This document shows, piece by piece, positions 11,998 through 23,526 of a stretch of 64,000 nt of DNA; position 1 is the stretch's first letter; each line of letters starts with the position of its first letter. The translations under genes and the position numbers were made by a program. Location: NCBI GenBank assembly GCA_002900995.3, contig CM035306.1:3568100-3632099 (forward strand), given 5' to 3'. The DNA comes from Ganoderma boninense. Lineage: Eukaryota; Basidiomycota; Agaricomycetes; Polyporales; Polyporaceae. The notes beneath the pieces were generated by a model. The model did no database searches. It saw nothing but the letters and a program-made list of their open reading frames with translations, and was not told the origin of the DNA.

Positions 11998-14900
11998 TCA
12001 CTCGATGAGCACCTTGGGAGGAAGCGGCGGGGGCGGGGGCACAGCTAGGGAGGACTTCCTGGACGGCCCGGGCGAGCCGGCGTTCGACGGCGGGCCGGGA
12101 TTCAAGCTCAAGTGCGCCACGACGCCGAAGGTGTTGTCCAGCGCGTCCGCGTCCTCGACGTCGACCGCCTCCCTCTCCGTCATCTCTGAGGGCGCGAGCG
12201 AGGCGAGGTCGGGGTCAGACTTGCCCGCGTCAATCGCCTGCAGCTTGGCCGTCGTTCGGATATCTTCTTGCTGCGTCTCCTCGATGTACTCCTTCGGGGG
12301 CTTCGGCGCGAGCGGAGGCGGAGGCGGGACCGCGCCGTTTGCGAGCTGAGGAGGAGAGGGGGTCGTCCGCGGGACGGGCGCGCCATCGTGGTAGCCGTTC
12401 GAGGGCGGAGGTGACGGGTAGGGAGACTGCGCGGGCGCGGGCGAGCGTGGCGGCGCGACACGGTCTTCTGCCTCGTACATGACCTTGAGACGGGCCTTCT
12501 CCTCAGCAGCAGTTAGCGGGCGGGCGGTGGCCGGGGTTCCGGGCATCGGGGCGGGCGACGGTGGTGTGGGTGGTGGACGTCCGCGACCACCAGAACCGTT
12601 GACAACATGGGGCGTCCGCGGTGGTGGTGTTGGCGTTGCACGAGGAGAGCCATTCGCGACCGCATCCTGCTGCTCGTACCTACGCCGAAGCATTTCCTTC
12701 TCGTCAAATGCAGACAGCTGGGTTCTTGGCGAGTTAAAGGGTGGGGGGCTACCAGACGGCGGGGCTAGGGCGTAAGGAGCACTGGGGGGTGTCGCCGGTG
12801 TCAGCGGGTAGGGACCAGGAGGGGGAGTCGTTGCATAGTTGTCCTGGGGAGGCGGAGGTGAGGGCTCCCACTGTTGCTGTTGCGGTTGAGCTGCAGCGGC
12901 GTCCTGGGCCTCATAGTGCCTTCGCAGTCTCTCCTTCTCGGAGAGTATCGGGTGCTGCGACGATCCTTCGGCGGGGAAGGCCGGCGGCGCGCCAGAAGGC
13001 GGGGATCCAGGAAGAGAGGGAGCAGGAGCAGGGCCCGGCGATCCGGGGTAGAGCTGATTATGGGAAGGAGCGGGGCTGGCATTTTGTTGATCAGGATAAA
13101 GAGCGTCGTATGGAACAGGTCCAGCATTGCCGGGCACTCGTCCGTAGTGAGCAGACTGCGTCTGCCAAACAGCGTTCTTCGCTTCGTAGTAGCGGGCCAT
13201 CATGGCCTTCTCTTCTGCCGCAGAGGGTAAAGGCCCAGACGTCGACGGACGACCCTGTGCACTGGCGGGGGTAATAGGGGATTGGGCAGGCAGAGGCGAC
13301 GATACCACATAGGGCGATCCTGCAGATCCAGATTGCGAAGGCCCAAGGCCCGAGGTGACAGCACGATTAATCGCGGACATCGCTTCAGAGTAGAGGGCAG
13401 CACCCGCCGAAACAGCCGAAGCTCGCGCACCTCCCCCAGAACCAGAACCAGCACCAGACGACGAGGACGAACCAGGGAACGAGCCGGAGCGTCCCGCTGC
13501 TTCGAATGCTTCTTGCCCACGGGCACGCACGACAGCTGCCTGAGCGGACTCGAACAGACGAGCTTTCTCTTCCTCGGCGGTTGGCCAACGCTTCTGTGGC
13601 TTGCTGGCTGCTAGTGTGGGGGCGTTGCTGGGGACTAGGTCGGCGCTTCCGTTCTGAGATGGAGATGATTGCTAAAAAAAAAGTGAGCGGACGACGTCAA
13701 GAAGAGAAGCGTAAAGCCCTGTAACTTACGTCGATGGACGAACGGCCTCCCTGCACGCGATTCACGTTCTCAACCGCACGTTGGTAGAGCAGCTCCTTCT
13801 CCCTCTCCGCACTCATCCAATTCTTCGAAGGCGTGACCTTCGGCGTAGGCGTCCTCTGAAGCTGAGACTGCGATGGTGCTAGCGCGACTGGGCTTTCGAG
13901 GATAGTGGACGGTTGCCTGCGCGCACGCTCTGCCTCCGCTTCCATGTGTTCCCGAACCTCGTCCTCGTTCAGGTTCGCAACCGTCAGACGCTGACTAGCG
14001 GCTGGGCGTCCCCCACTGGAACGCGGGCGCACCCCGGAAGATGCAGCGTCGTTGGAGGCACCACTGCTCGCACGTGCGCGCGATCCATAGTTCGTCGCGC
14101 CGATAGTCTGAGCCCCGTACGTTTGGCTACTATCCGCGGCCTTTCTGCGTTCGCCAAACTCGTTCGCGGTAACAGCTGAGCTGATTGGCGCAGTGTTGAA
14201 CTGCCCAGGTGCTGGCCGAGCGGATGGGCGGATGTCCAGTGTAGGCTGTTTCTGTTCGATAGAATTTGAGTGTGCATGGGAGGGCGCTGCGGGAGGGGAC
14301 GTAGGCGAGAGGGCGGGAACGGGCGAGACGCTCGTTCTGTTGTTGCCCATGAGCGCAGCAGGGAATTGTTGTCTGCCACTGCCAGGGGCCGCGACATTGA
14401 AAGCATGACCTATCCGCCTATTCGGGACAACTCAGTATGAGAACCCTACGGAGAACGAATTCATACCTCATCGCTTCGACAGAAACAGCTCTGCAATATG
14501 ATACTGGTCAGTTTCCAACTGATCAGTAGGAAGAGACGACAAACCTGGGCCAGTTCGAGATCATGACTGGGAGATCCATAATGACAGGCTGGCCCGTATT
14601 CAGTAACGCCTTCACGGTCAGGACGTAGTTGATATCAATATGTCGCGCAGCATTGATAGTCGCGGAGGTGTGATGCGCCGGGACGGTAATGCTCAACTCG
14701 GCCTTGTGCTGCGTGCCTCCGTAGAGTGTTGCGTTGACGGGCACCTTCTGCTCACCGATGCTCGACACTTTGACCTGCGGGCTACCCTTTTTCCCTTGCG
14801 TATGGGGGGCAGCGCGGAATATTGTTGTTTCGCGGAGCATGAACTCGAAACCACGCAGGAGGACAGTGTTCAGGGTGTCCGATTTGACCGTCGCCATTAC

Positions 14901-16140
14901 CACGACGCGATCGCCTGGCCCATAACACGTGTGGGATCGCTCGACGATGAGAGTGACACCATCCTGCGGATGAGTGCGCGTTTCAGGTTGAGAGTAGATA
15001 GGCCATGTTGAGTGCAATTCGTGCTTGTCGATGATAATCATTGATGTCGTTGCGGTGACGGTTGGCTTGTCTCTTCGCAAGAAGCCCCTGCATCGTGCGT
15101 CAAACAGGACGTCTAAATGGGGAAATAAATAGTGCTAGTACTCACTTCTTGCCCTGCACACACACCGACGCAATGAGTTCGTATTTAACGCCAGCTAGGG
15201 GAAATGGTCAGCATCTGCGCAGTAACACTCGAAATTCCGGCCAAAATGGATATGATGTGACGGAGGAGAGCACTAGTAGCAAAGGCGAATGTTGTCGCTG
15301 TCCCACAAGATAGAGTTGGGGGTAGTCACACCACGGCCTAACCCTAACTTTGACCGACGGTGGTGGGTACTCTGCCGACTTGATTGGACCGCCTCGGAGG
15401 AACGGCCTCGAAGGCGCAGCGGGCAGGAGGAGGCTAGGATGTAATGGCGATGCGTCTTGTTCTCGAGGTGACGAGGTATGGGGTCCGAGATCCAAGCGCA
15501 ACCGGAGGGGAGAATGGCCGTAAGAGCAAAGAGATAGACACTTACCGCCTTTCTCGAGTGCGATGGTAGGGGGTATCGATTCCGGAATGCGAATAAAGAA
15601 AGGGAAATCATTCTGTCGTCGAGTTGCGATTGAGGGGTGATAGGAAGGCGAACAGAGGCGCGAAGGACGTACTGTGTGTAATGTGCTGTATTCGTCATTG
15701 GGAGACTGCCAGAGGTTAATTGGGCTCTGGCCAACGAAGTCGAAGAAGGTGTTGGCAACACCGCCGCCAGGTAGGGTCTCAACCTTCCTGAGCTCGATGC
15801 GAACCCACTTGGCCTTCACACCTTGCTGTCCAACCCGGACCTCAATGGCCTGGGAATGAAGGCGTGAGTATACGCGCGAGATATGGGAAGACTGGTGGCG
15901 ACGCACGCCTTTCACAGCAGCCTGAGGGCGGTCGGGACCGCCGGGGGGTATCCCGGGGTAGCCTGGCAGGAAGGAGTATGAGCAAAGTGCGTGGACCATA
16001 AGATCTCCTGTGTGAGGAGGGGCGCGAACCTTGAACGAAGTCAACATTAGGAGGGGGACGTAATGTTCTGGGCTGATTGTGAGCAGTGCATACGACGAGC
16101 GAGGGGGAAGAGTGAGGGCATACAACTTAGGCTGGGACAT
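11998..16140 (-). CDS. Arrestin-domain trafficking adaptor with a long Pro-rich repeat tail
   Basis: Alpha-arrestin-like protein; fungal relatives (ART/Rim8-type) recruit ubiquitin ligases to membrane cargo. Ten exons, 5' to 3' on the minus strand: 16127-16140, 16030-16067, 15907-15962, 15673-15849, 15546-15612, 15146-15194, 14545-15087, 14467-14490, 13730-14417, 11998-13671; 1109 aa. The N-terminal third (to about residue 330) is the arrestin fold: TLRPPPNVDFVQGYPGIPPG, GQQGVKAKWVRIELRKVETL, DFPFFIRIPESIPP, RRDKPTVTATTSMIIIDKHE and the C-terminal-domain strands GEQKVPVNATLYGGTQHKAE and AELSITVPAHH. The rest is disordered, Pro/Ser/Gly-rich and carries a degenerate helical repeat of about 20 residues (EKERLRRHYEAQDA type). 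Tiny exons of 14, 38 and 24 nt are supported by frame and by the family sequence. A 351-nt intron (15195-15545) is far longer than its neighbours. The exact ortholog is unknown to me. Confidence 0.88.
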
Positions 16141-16648
16141 TGAGTCGGGTATAGGATAGGTGGTGGATGGGGAGAGCAATCGCGCGGCCTCCGACTCGCC
16201 GGCCGCCACTCTCGCCCGTACAGGTTAGGCGCCGAGGTACATCATGCACTGCTATGCGCAGGCGCCCATTTGGCAGATCGGTCTCAAATTGGAAGTCGCT
16301 CGTTATGATGCTTATGCCGATGCTGCCTTTGCCCCCCAAGTTTCTCCTCAAGTTCAACATCCAGGCACTCTGCATCGTCATTGAAGCTTGAGACCTTGGG
16401 AGAGGACAGGCAGATGCCATCTCAGATGGGGTGACCTCATCGACGGGCTCCGAATGCGAATCGTGGGCGGCTGTGTAGAAGAAGCGCCCTGGGACATGGG
16501 CCCCGAGGAGCGGCTCTGGCTGGCGTTGTCGCGTCCGTCCAAAGCGAGCTCTGTTCGACGCGCAAGCTCCCAGCTCCTGCTGCGTCCTGCTCCCTCCTCA
16601 TTCCCACCTCTCCTCCTACCCCCCTCAGCTTCCCCATGAACCTCATCT
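16141..16648. promoter_or_regulatory. Shared divergent promoter, arrestin gene / ATG9
   Basis: 508 bp between divergent start codons. The ATG9 side ends in a pyrimidine-rich tract (about 16560-16635), typical of fungal transcription start regions. No conserved box recognised. Confidence 0.5.
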
Positions 16649-19600
16649 ATGGCTAGCAACCCCAACTCCCGTTCCTTGTACGGCTCCCAGTCCATCTTCC
16701 CGGGAGGCAGCAGCTCTCGCCCCTTCCTCAACATGCTCAACCCAATGGGCCGCACATATCAAGGCTACATCCAGGCCAATCAGTCTGTTGTCGAGGAGGA
16801 GGATGAAGAGAACCAAGACCTCGAGGCCGGGGACCAACCTCGGAGTAGCTCGCGCCCAGGCTCCATGCTCCGCTCCGCGACAAAGTCGCATGGCAAACGC
16901 AAGGTTTCTTGGGGCGGAGACGCCTCCGAGATGAATGTTCTCCGTCCAAACATACGCCGTGCCGACCCAAAGGATGGTGACGAGTCGTCCGATGGAGAGG
17001 TTCCTGCGGATTTTATGATTGAGGCATCAAGTCCCGCCGCTGCTGCAGCAGCATCTCAGCGGAGGACGTCGTCTCCCACACCTCCCAAGACTGCGAAGGG
17101 CAAGGAGCGGCAAGATCGCAAGCAGCCGCTGTATGCATCTCGCAGGGCCTCGGTTCAGAAACCAATCCTCCCCACCAATACCGTCGACACTCCCGTATCC
17201 ATACCTCCACGACCGTCTGAAATCAATCCCGACCCCGAGCCCCACTCGGAAACCTTGCGTGAGCCTCCAACGAAGCATATGCGCGGATTGGACGAGCACG
17301 AACGGGCTCTGTGGAACTGGGTTAATGTGTACAACCTCGACGCGTTCCTCCAAGAAGCGTACTACTATTACGAGGGGAAAGGGATATACAGCATAGCACT
17401 ATCCCGTGGATTGAACCTCCTGTCCGTTATACCCCATCTTTGCCGTTTCCCTCTCAATATACTGATAGTGTTGCACATAGCACGATTGGCTTCGTGATCG
17501 GGTTCTCAACCTTTCTGCTTGGATGCGTGGACTTCTCCCGAATACGACCAGATAAGGTCACACGACTATCAGACGTGGTCGTGAGCAGATGTGTTTCCAG
17601 GTGTGTGCAGGTCCAAATATTCTGCGGAATGACATGGACTATTTGTTGTGTCGCCAGTCTAAGGCCGCTATGTTTGCGCTCATTCGCATATATTGACATT
17701 GAACCCTTCTAGATTCTCCGGATTCACTTCTCTCTTCTTCATGCTCTTCTCCGCCTTCTTCATCTGGCAGCTCGTATCGTACGCACTCAGTATGATGCGC
17801 CTCATGGACATGTACCGCTTCTATACCCACCTACTACACATCCCTGACGAGGACATCCAGACCATTTCCTGGCCAGAAGTCGTCCGCCGCATCGGTGCTA
17901 TACGCGAAGACAACCCCATAACCGCGATATCCTCCAACAAGGCCACGCACCACTCCGTCACTGCGAAGCTCGATGCGCATGACATCGCGAACCGCATCAT
18001 GCGTCAAGAGAACTACCTCATCGCGCTATTCAACAAAGAGCTTCTGGACCTTCGCGTGCCTGTACCGCTCTTTCTGCAGGGCCTCCCATTCTTCAAGCCA
18101 GCTGGTGAAGATCAGAAGGGCAAGATGCTCACCCGGGCATTGGAGTGGAACTTGCGGTTCTGCTTGATGGAATACCTCTTCGACGAGAGTGGAAAGGTTC
18201 GGAAGGTGTTCCTGAAGAGCAAGAATCGTGTGGTCTTGATTGAGGGGTGCGAAAACTATTTTACGACTTTTACAGATGCTGACTTCCGTCCCTAGACTTC
18301 GACGACGATTAATCTTCATGGGTATTCTCAACGCGATCTTTGCTCCGTTCATTGTGCTATACCTCATCATGTACTCTTTCTTCCGCTATTTTGAGGTGAG
18401 ACATATTTTGTTCCTCTAGAATTCACTACATTCACCTCGTCTACTTCACAGGAATACCATAATAATCCATCCACTATAGGCGGTCGCGGGTACACACCGT
18501 ATGCCCAGTGGAAGTTCCGCGAATTCAACGAGCTGCCTCATCTTTTCAAGCGCCGTATGAACGAATCTTACGAAACAGCGAGCATGTACATCGGCCAGTT
18601 CCCCAACGAGAAAATTACGCTACTCGCAAGGTATGTCCTATTATTCCCACTAGCTCTCAGTGATGGCGCATATATTGACCTGTGCTCCCAGATTTGTCTC
18701 GTTTATTGCCGGCTCCTTCGCTGCTGTCCTCGCGCTTTCGTCTATCCTTGACCCCGACCTCTTCGTCCACTTCGAGATCACGCCTCACCGAACCACTCTC
18801 TTCTACCTCACCGTCTTCGGGTCGATCTTGGCTGTTGCGCGTGGCATGATCCCCGAAGACAACCGCGTATTCGACCCCGAGCTGCTCATGACCGAGGTAG
18901 TGCAATACACCCACTACATGCCGGACGAGTGGAAGGGGGAGCTCCATTCCAAGAAGGTCCACGGGGAGTTCGGGGAGCTGTTCGCCATGAAAGTCCTGAC
19001 GTTCGCGCAGGAGCTCCTCTCCGTCATCCTGACCCCGTTCGTCCTCTGGTACTCGCTCCCTCCGTGTGCGCCCGCAATCGTCGACTTCTTCCGCGAGTTC
19101 ACGGTGCACGTCGACGGGCTCGGGTACGTCTGCTCGTTCGCGGTCTTCGACTTCCAGCGGCACGGCAACATCAAGGTGCGTCGCCATTCCCTCATTCCCT
19201 CTTCCCATCCTGAAACTTCTGATCTGACGTTGTTCTCAAACAGTTCGGCGCCCCAGACAAGGTCGAGGAGCGCTTCATGTCCAAGGAGGGCAAGATGGAG
19301 AAGTCCTTCCTCAACTTCAAAGCCGCCCACCCCGACTGGACGCCCAACGACCCCTCCGGCTCCCTCTACCTCTCCCGCATGGCCGACCTCTCCGCCGCGC
19401 ACCCCAACGCCATCACCCGCCGCCGCCTCCTCCAGCGCGCGTCCCACATGGCGCCCGGCGACGCGTATGGGTATGGCTACGGCGGATACGGCTACGGAGC
19501 TGGCCAGATGGACTCAACGGTGCACATGCACGCCCCGGGGCTCCAGGACAAGGCGCGCGACTACGACCGGGCGCTGCGCGCGAGCCAGAACGTGCGCCGG

Positions 19601-20023
19601 AGGGGCCCCGGGGCCGGTGCGAGCATGATCGGGAGCGTGCTGCACCCGGCACAGCTGGGCGGGATGGGCATGGGCATGGGCCAGAGCGTCATGCTGCAGT
19701 CGCATGCGGGCGCGTCGGCCTCGGCGATGGCGCAGACCGCCGTCCTCGGCGACTCGCAGGGCAGCGTCATGCCTGGGGCGGGAGGCAAGGTTGCGGAGTC
19801 CGTCATCCCGGAGGAGGACCTCGCTGCGGACGGCGGCGTCGAGAGCACGCTGGACGAGTCGTACGTCGACGGGCGGCGGCCCCGTGCGGGCATCGCGCAG
19901 TCGCAGCAGGAGGACGATGAGGCCGAGTTAGAGGATGGTGGCGTCCTTGGTCTGCTCGCTCAGATCTATGGTACGGGCGCGAACCTGAAGGGGCGCGGTA
20001 GGGGCCCGCCACGTGCGATCTGA
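16649..20023 (+). CDS. ATG9: Autophagy-related protein 9 (lipid scramblase)
   Basis: Multi-pass scramblase of Golgi-derived vesicles that seed the autophagosome and equilibrate lipid delivered by Atg2. Exons: 16649-17421, 17481-17600, 17713-18246, 18296-18395, 18452-18630, 18692-19175, 19244-20023; 989 aa. Residues 1-230 are a hydrophilic, acidic, disordered cytosolic tail. The conserved core starts at [20 protein letters not shown] and holds the membrane segments [84 protein letters not shown] and [34 protein letters not shown] and the [14 protein letters not shown] block are Atg9 hallmarks. The C-terminal tail has a [12 protein letters not shown] run and is divergent, as usual in fungi. All internal junctions restore family sequence. 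Likely alternative: none. Confidence 0.96.
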
Positions 20024-20427
20024 ACGGGGGGGCGGTGATGGTGGAGCTGGATCCTCCGTTCATACTGAAACGAACCATGCTACTTCAGTCACATAGACAT
20101 TGGCATTTTGTGCATACGGAATTAATACACATGGTTTGGATGCTGCTTATGACATCGTTGCACCAGCAGTTGGCCGTCGGTTCGGTCAGTATATCTGTTA
20201 TGGCAATGTCCATGTCGGAGCAATGTCCAGCCGGGCGATCCATGTCCAAAAGCAAGAAGTCCGTCTATATAATATATAATAGAGTCCAAAGACGTATTAC
20301 CAAAATCCTAGACAATCCTAACTTCCTCCAACATCTAATCCTACCATCTGCATAAATGCAGTCGCCATCGCCAAGATTCCAAGCACAAAGTGCACCGAGG
20401 CTTAAGTCTCGATGCAATCCAAATTCC

Positions 20428-23253
20428 TCACGCAGAGAGGCCCAGCATCTCCTTTTTCAACACAATCTCGTCCTTGAGCATCGCAATCCGGCTGTCCAAC
20501 CTCGAAGACAAGTCCACCTGCTGCGTCGCCAGCGACAGCGCCTTATCCAGCTTCTCCAGCGCAGCCTTGAAGGTCCGGGCCCATGCGTCCATGTGTGCGG
20601 TGGGTCCCCCTTCCTTCGCTGACTCAGAAACCTCCATCTCCTTGAGGTCGAGCACAGCGAGCTCGAACAGCGCGACGCCGGCGACCCAGGTGCTGACTTG
20701 AATCGCGGGCTGGCGTGCAACGGCGTCCTGAAGAAGCGCACGGGAGGATGCAAAGTCGCCCGCGGTGCGGTGCACGATCCCGAGGAGCAGCGAGCGGACC
20801 GCGAGCTCGTCAGGGGTGTCGGCTTTCTGGTCGCCTGCAGGAGGCTGTTCCTTTCCCAGCGCAGCGACGATGTACTCGCTCTTCACCTCGGGCGGGGGGT
20901 ATAAGCACGTTGCCCAATCTTCGATGTGGTCGATTGCGGACTGCTTGGTGATGCGCGCGTGCGTATTCCAGACTGGTTGTATAGACGGTCAGTTAAGGTT
21001 GTCCACAACAGCGGGCCAGACGATACCCACAAATGGCCAGTTCTATACAAGGTTGTGGGTGTCAGTTTGAGTCATGAGTTCAGGAAAATGCGCTGACCTT
21101 CCGCGGGGCTTATTTTCGCGGCGCGCACATAGTCCGCCTCCGATCCAGTTAGGTTCTTCTGCTTTTCCTTATAAAAAGCAACTGCACGAGGAATTCTAAG
21201 TTCGGACTCATTCACCCGGCAAAGGAGTGGACGCACGTTTCTTCTTGATGAAGACCTCCGTGGGCAGGTCCTTGCCGCCAATCTTGCGCTTCTCGATAAA
21301 CTCTGGAACTTTATCGAGAAGCTTCTGTGCTTGCTCATAGTCCTTAAGCGAGATATAGCAACCGGCAGCAATAAAGTAGTACGTGGCATGGCTCCTAAGA
21401 GATCGGAACCGAACGTCATCCTACGATTCTGAGCGCAAGAATAGTGCGCGCGAGACGTACCAGCTGTTTATTTCGGTCATCCGAATGAATGCCTCCGCAG
21501 CTTCTTGGTATCGCCTTTGTGAAAACAGCGTCCATGCCAACTCAAAAATTAGCTTGGGTGCGATAGGGGCGTCAGTTTACCGGCTCGGCTCGGTCACACC
21601 ACTCTAAGAGACTTTGTGAACTTACCAGACCGTCGGCCTGTGCAAACGTGTGTGGCAGGCCAGGCGCCAGGCCTTCCTGCAGAACCTTTATCGCACCATC
21701 TGGATCGTATGACATGCGGAGGATCTTGGCCTATTTTTGCACGCAAACCATGAGCAGTGTGCTCCGAAGATTGTACACAAATGCCACCTACTCGGTTCAG
21801 GATCCACAGGGAGCCGGTCGGATACCGAACCTCTAGTCTGAGAAGCAATTTTAGAAGATCTTGCGCAGATACCGGGGAAGAAGGAGGACCCACTTGTCTA
21901 CTATTGAACGATATTGCCGAAGGATGTGTTCCTCGTCAGCTTGATAGCCGGCGAGCAGTAGGACGACACCGTGGTATGTCATTAATGACAGTCTACGAGA
22001 GCGAACGATGAGCATCGAGTAACACAGGAGAAGACAAAGACTTCACGTACCCTGCGAAAACAGCATGCACATCGGTCTTGGCGGCCGATACAGCCAGGGC
22101 ACGAAGAGCCAGCTTCCTATCATGGTTGAAGCCCAAAAAACCAACCACTCCTCTGGAAGACCGATCAGGACTAGCCTAGCAAGTATTATTGTGTGGGAAC
22201 ATATGCTGACCGTATCTTCGCAGGGAGCAGAGAAAACACGAGGTTGAAAAGTCTGACGTTCATAGCGCTCAATACCCAGAGGATACGCCTCTTACAGCAG
22301 GTACGGTGAAACATACCCATAGCCTGGATTTCAAGGTCAGAGTTTGAAGGTGACGGGCGAAGGTTCATTCCCACCAAATGCGGTCCCGGACAAAACAAAT
22401 TCATCGACAGATCCCTCTGCTGCACCTATTGGTATCTGGGACGTGCTTGGAACCGACAGCGTCGAACCGGTAAGGCGGCTGAAGAAGCCGGACCTTGTAG
22501 GCTTTGGTGCGGAGGTGCCGTCAACTCCTGAGCGGATGCTCGCGGCTCTAGAACTAGGCATGGAAGCTGCCGGTGTTGAGTAGTGGTCTAGGCCACTGGG
22601 GAACACGATCTTGTACAATCTGCGTGAGAGAGGGCTCAAACTCTAGTGCCCGGTTTACAGGGAGAGATACGTACTTTGTGTACTTGGAGTGTGCGCTACC
22701 GAAAAGGCGTTAATTAGTATCAGATAACTGCGGTAGATTTTACGAACGTATTCATAGCATATAAGCATTGAAGATAGCCCATGTAGGACTCGCTAACGGC
22801 GCAAGGTGTATCAGGGACGAAGGAATGGTTAAAAGTGCAAGTCAGCAAACCTGAGGGCGTGTGTGAGACCGAGAAGAATGACGGAATCGGAATGCAGCAG
22901 TTCCCATTCTGTGCCAGGGGGGAATTGGGTGGTCTGGGAAGAGGACTTGGCAAGCTTGAGCTGCTTCTTGGCTCCGGTCTCGCAAGCGGTGAGGAGTCGT
23001 GAGGCCTCGGCCATCAAACCGGTCTACGAGAAAGTGAGAAGATGGTAGAGAGACCGGAGACATTTCGTGTGCTGACCTCCATTCCCAGGGCTGCTTCGAG
23101 GAAGGCGCATACGCCATGGCCCATTGCGTGGAAGGGCGAATCTCCGTCGGCGAAGGCATCGCGGGCCTTGGTGAGGTCATTGGCAAAGAGATGGTCGAAG
23201 CCGACGGTTGCTGCGCGAAGGTGGTGTTGAGTGTCGAGCTGCGAGTCTGCCAT
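20428..23253 (-). CDS. IML2: IML2/TTC39-family protein (DUF3808), inclusion-body clearance
   Basis: TPR-rich protein of the Iml2/TTC39 family, linked in yeast to lipid-droplet-dependent clearance of protein inclusions. Sixteen exons, 5' to 3' on minus: 23077-23253, 22851-23023, 22748-22792, 22675-22695, 22375-22619, 22317-22323, 22211-22252, 22051-22152, 21894-21992, 21792-21837, 21626-21730, 21461-21552, 21237-21394, 21098-21181, 21031-21042, 20428-20972; 650 aa. Family blocks recovered: [116 protein letters not shown] and [16 protein letters not shown] helices. Two micro-exons (7 and 12 nt) are essential for the frame. There is a Ser-rich disordered insert near residues 160-210. Sure of the family; the yeast function is transferred by homology. 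Confidence 0.9.
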
Positions 23254-23526
23254 TGTTCTGAGAGGGAGTGGGTGATGGACGTAAGGCAACGAGCGGTGAT
23301 CCTGCACCGCACAGACACTCGCAGTGGACGCTCTCCATCCCCGACTCTCCGTGTCCGACTCGCCCGGCCCGCCTCGAGTCCGTGGGCGCCTCCCAACCTG
23401 CGCCCGAGTTCGTCATTGGACGCGTCCTTGCCTCCAGCGTCTACCGCTCCCACTCTCGCCTCCGCCCCGAACGACGTCCTCACCGTTCCCAGACGACATC
23501 CTCCACTCTCTCTTGTGTATGCCGCC
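23254..23526. promoter_or_regulatory. Shared divergent promoter, IML2 / EH-domain gene
   Basis: 273 bp between divergent start codons; the right half is strongly C/T-rich on the plus strand. No TATA box seen. Confidence 0.5.

Noticed and set aside
17601..17712. snoRNA-like element in the 112-nt ATG9 intron
   Set aside because: No box C consensus and no box D at a suitable distance.
23116..23526. N-terminal extension of the EH-domain protein
   Set aside because: The frame is open, but the segment overlaps the first exon of IML2 on the other strand and the shared promoter, and the ATG at 23527 has a near-perfect context.
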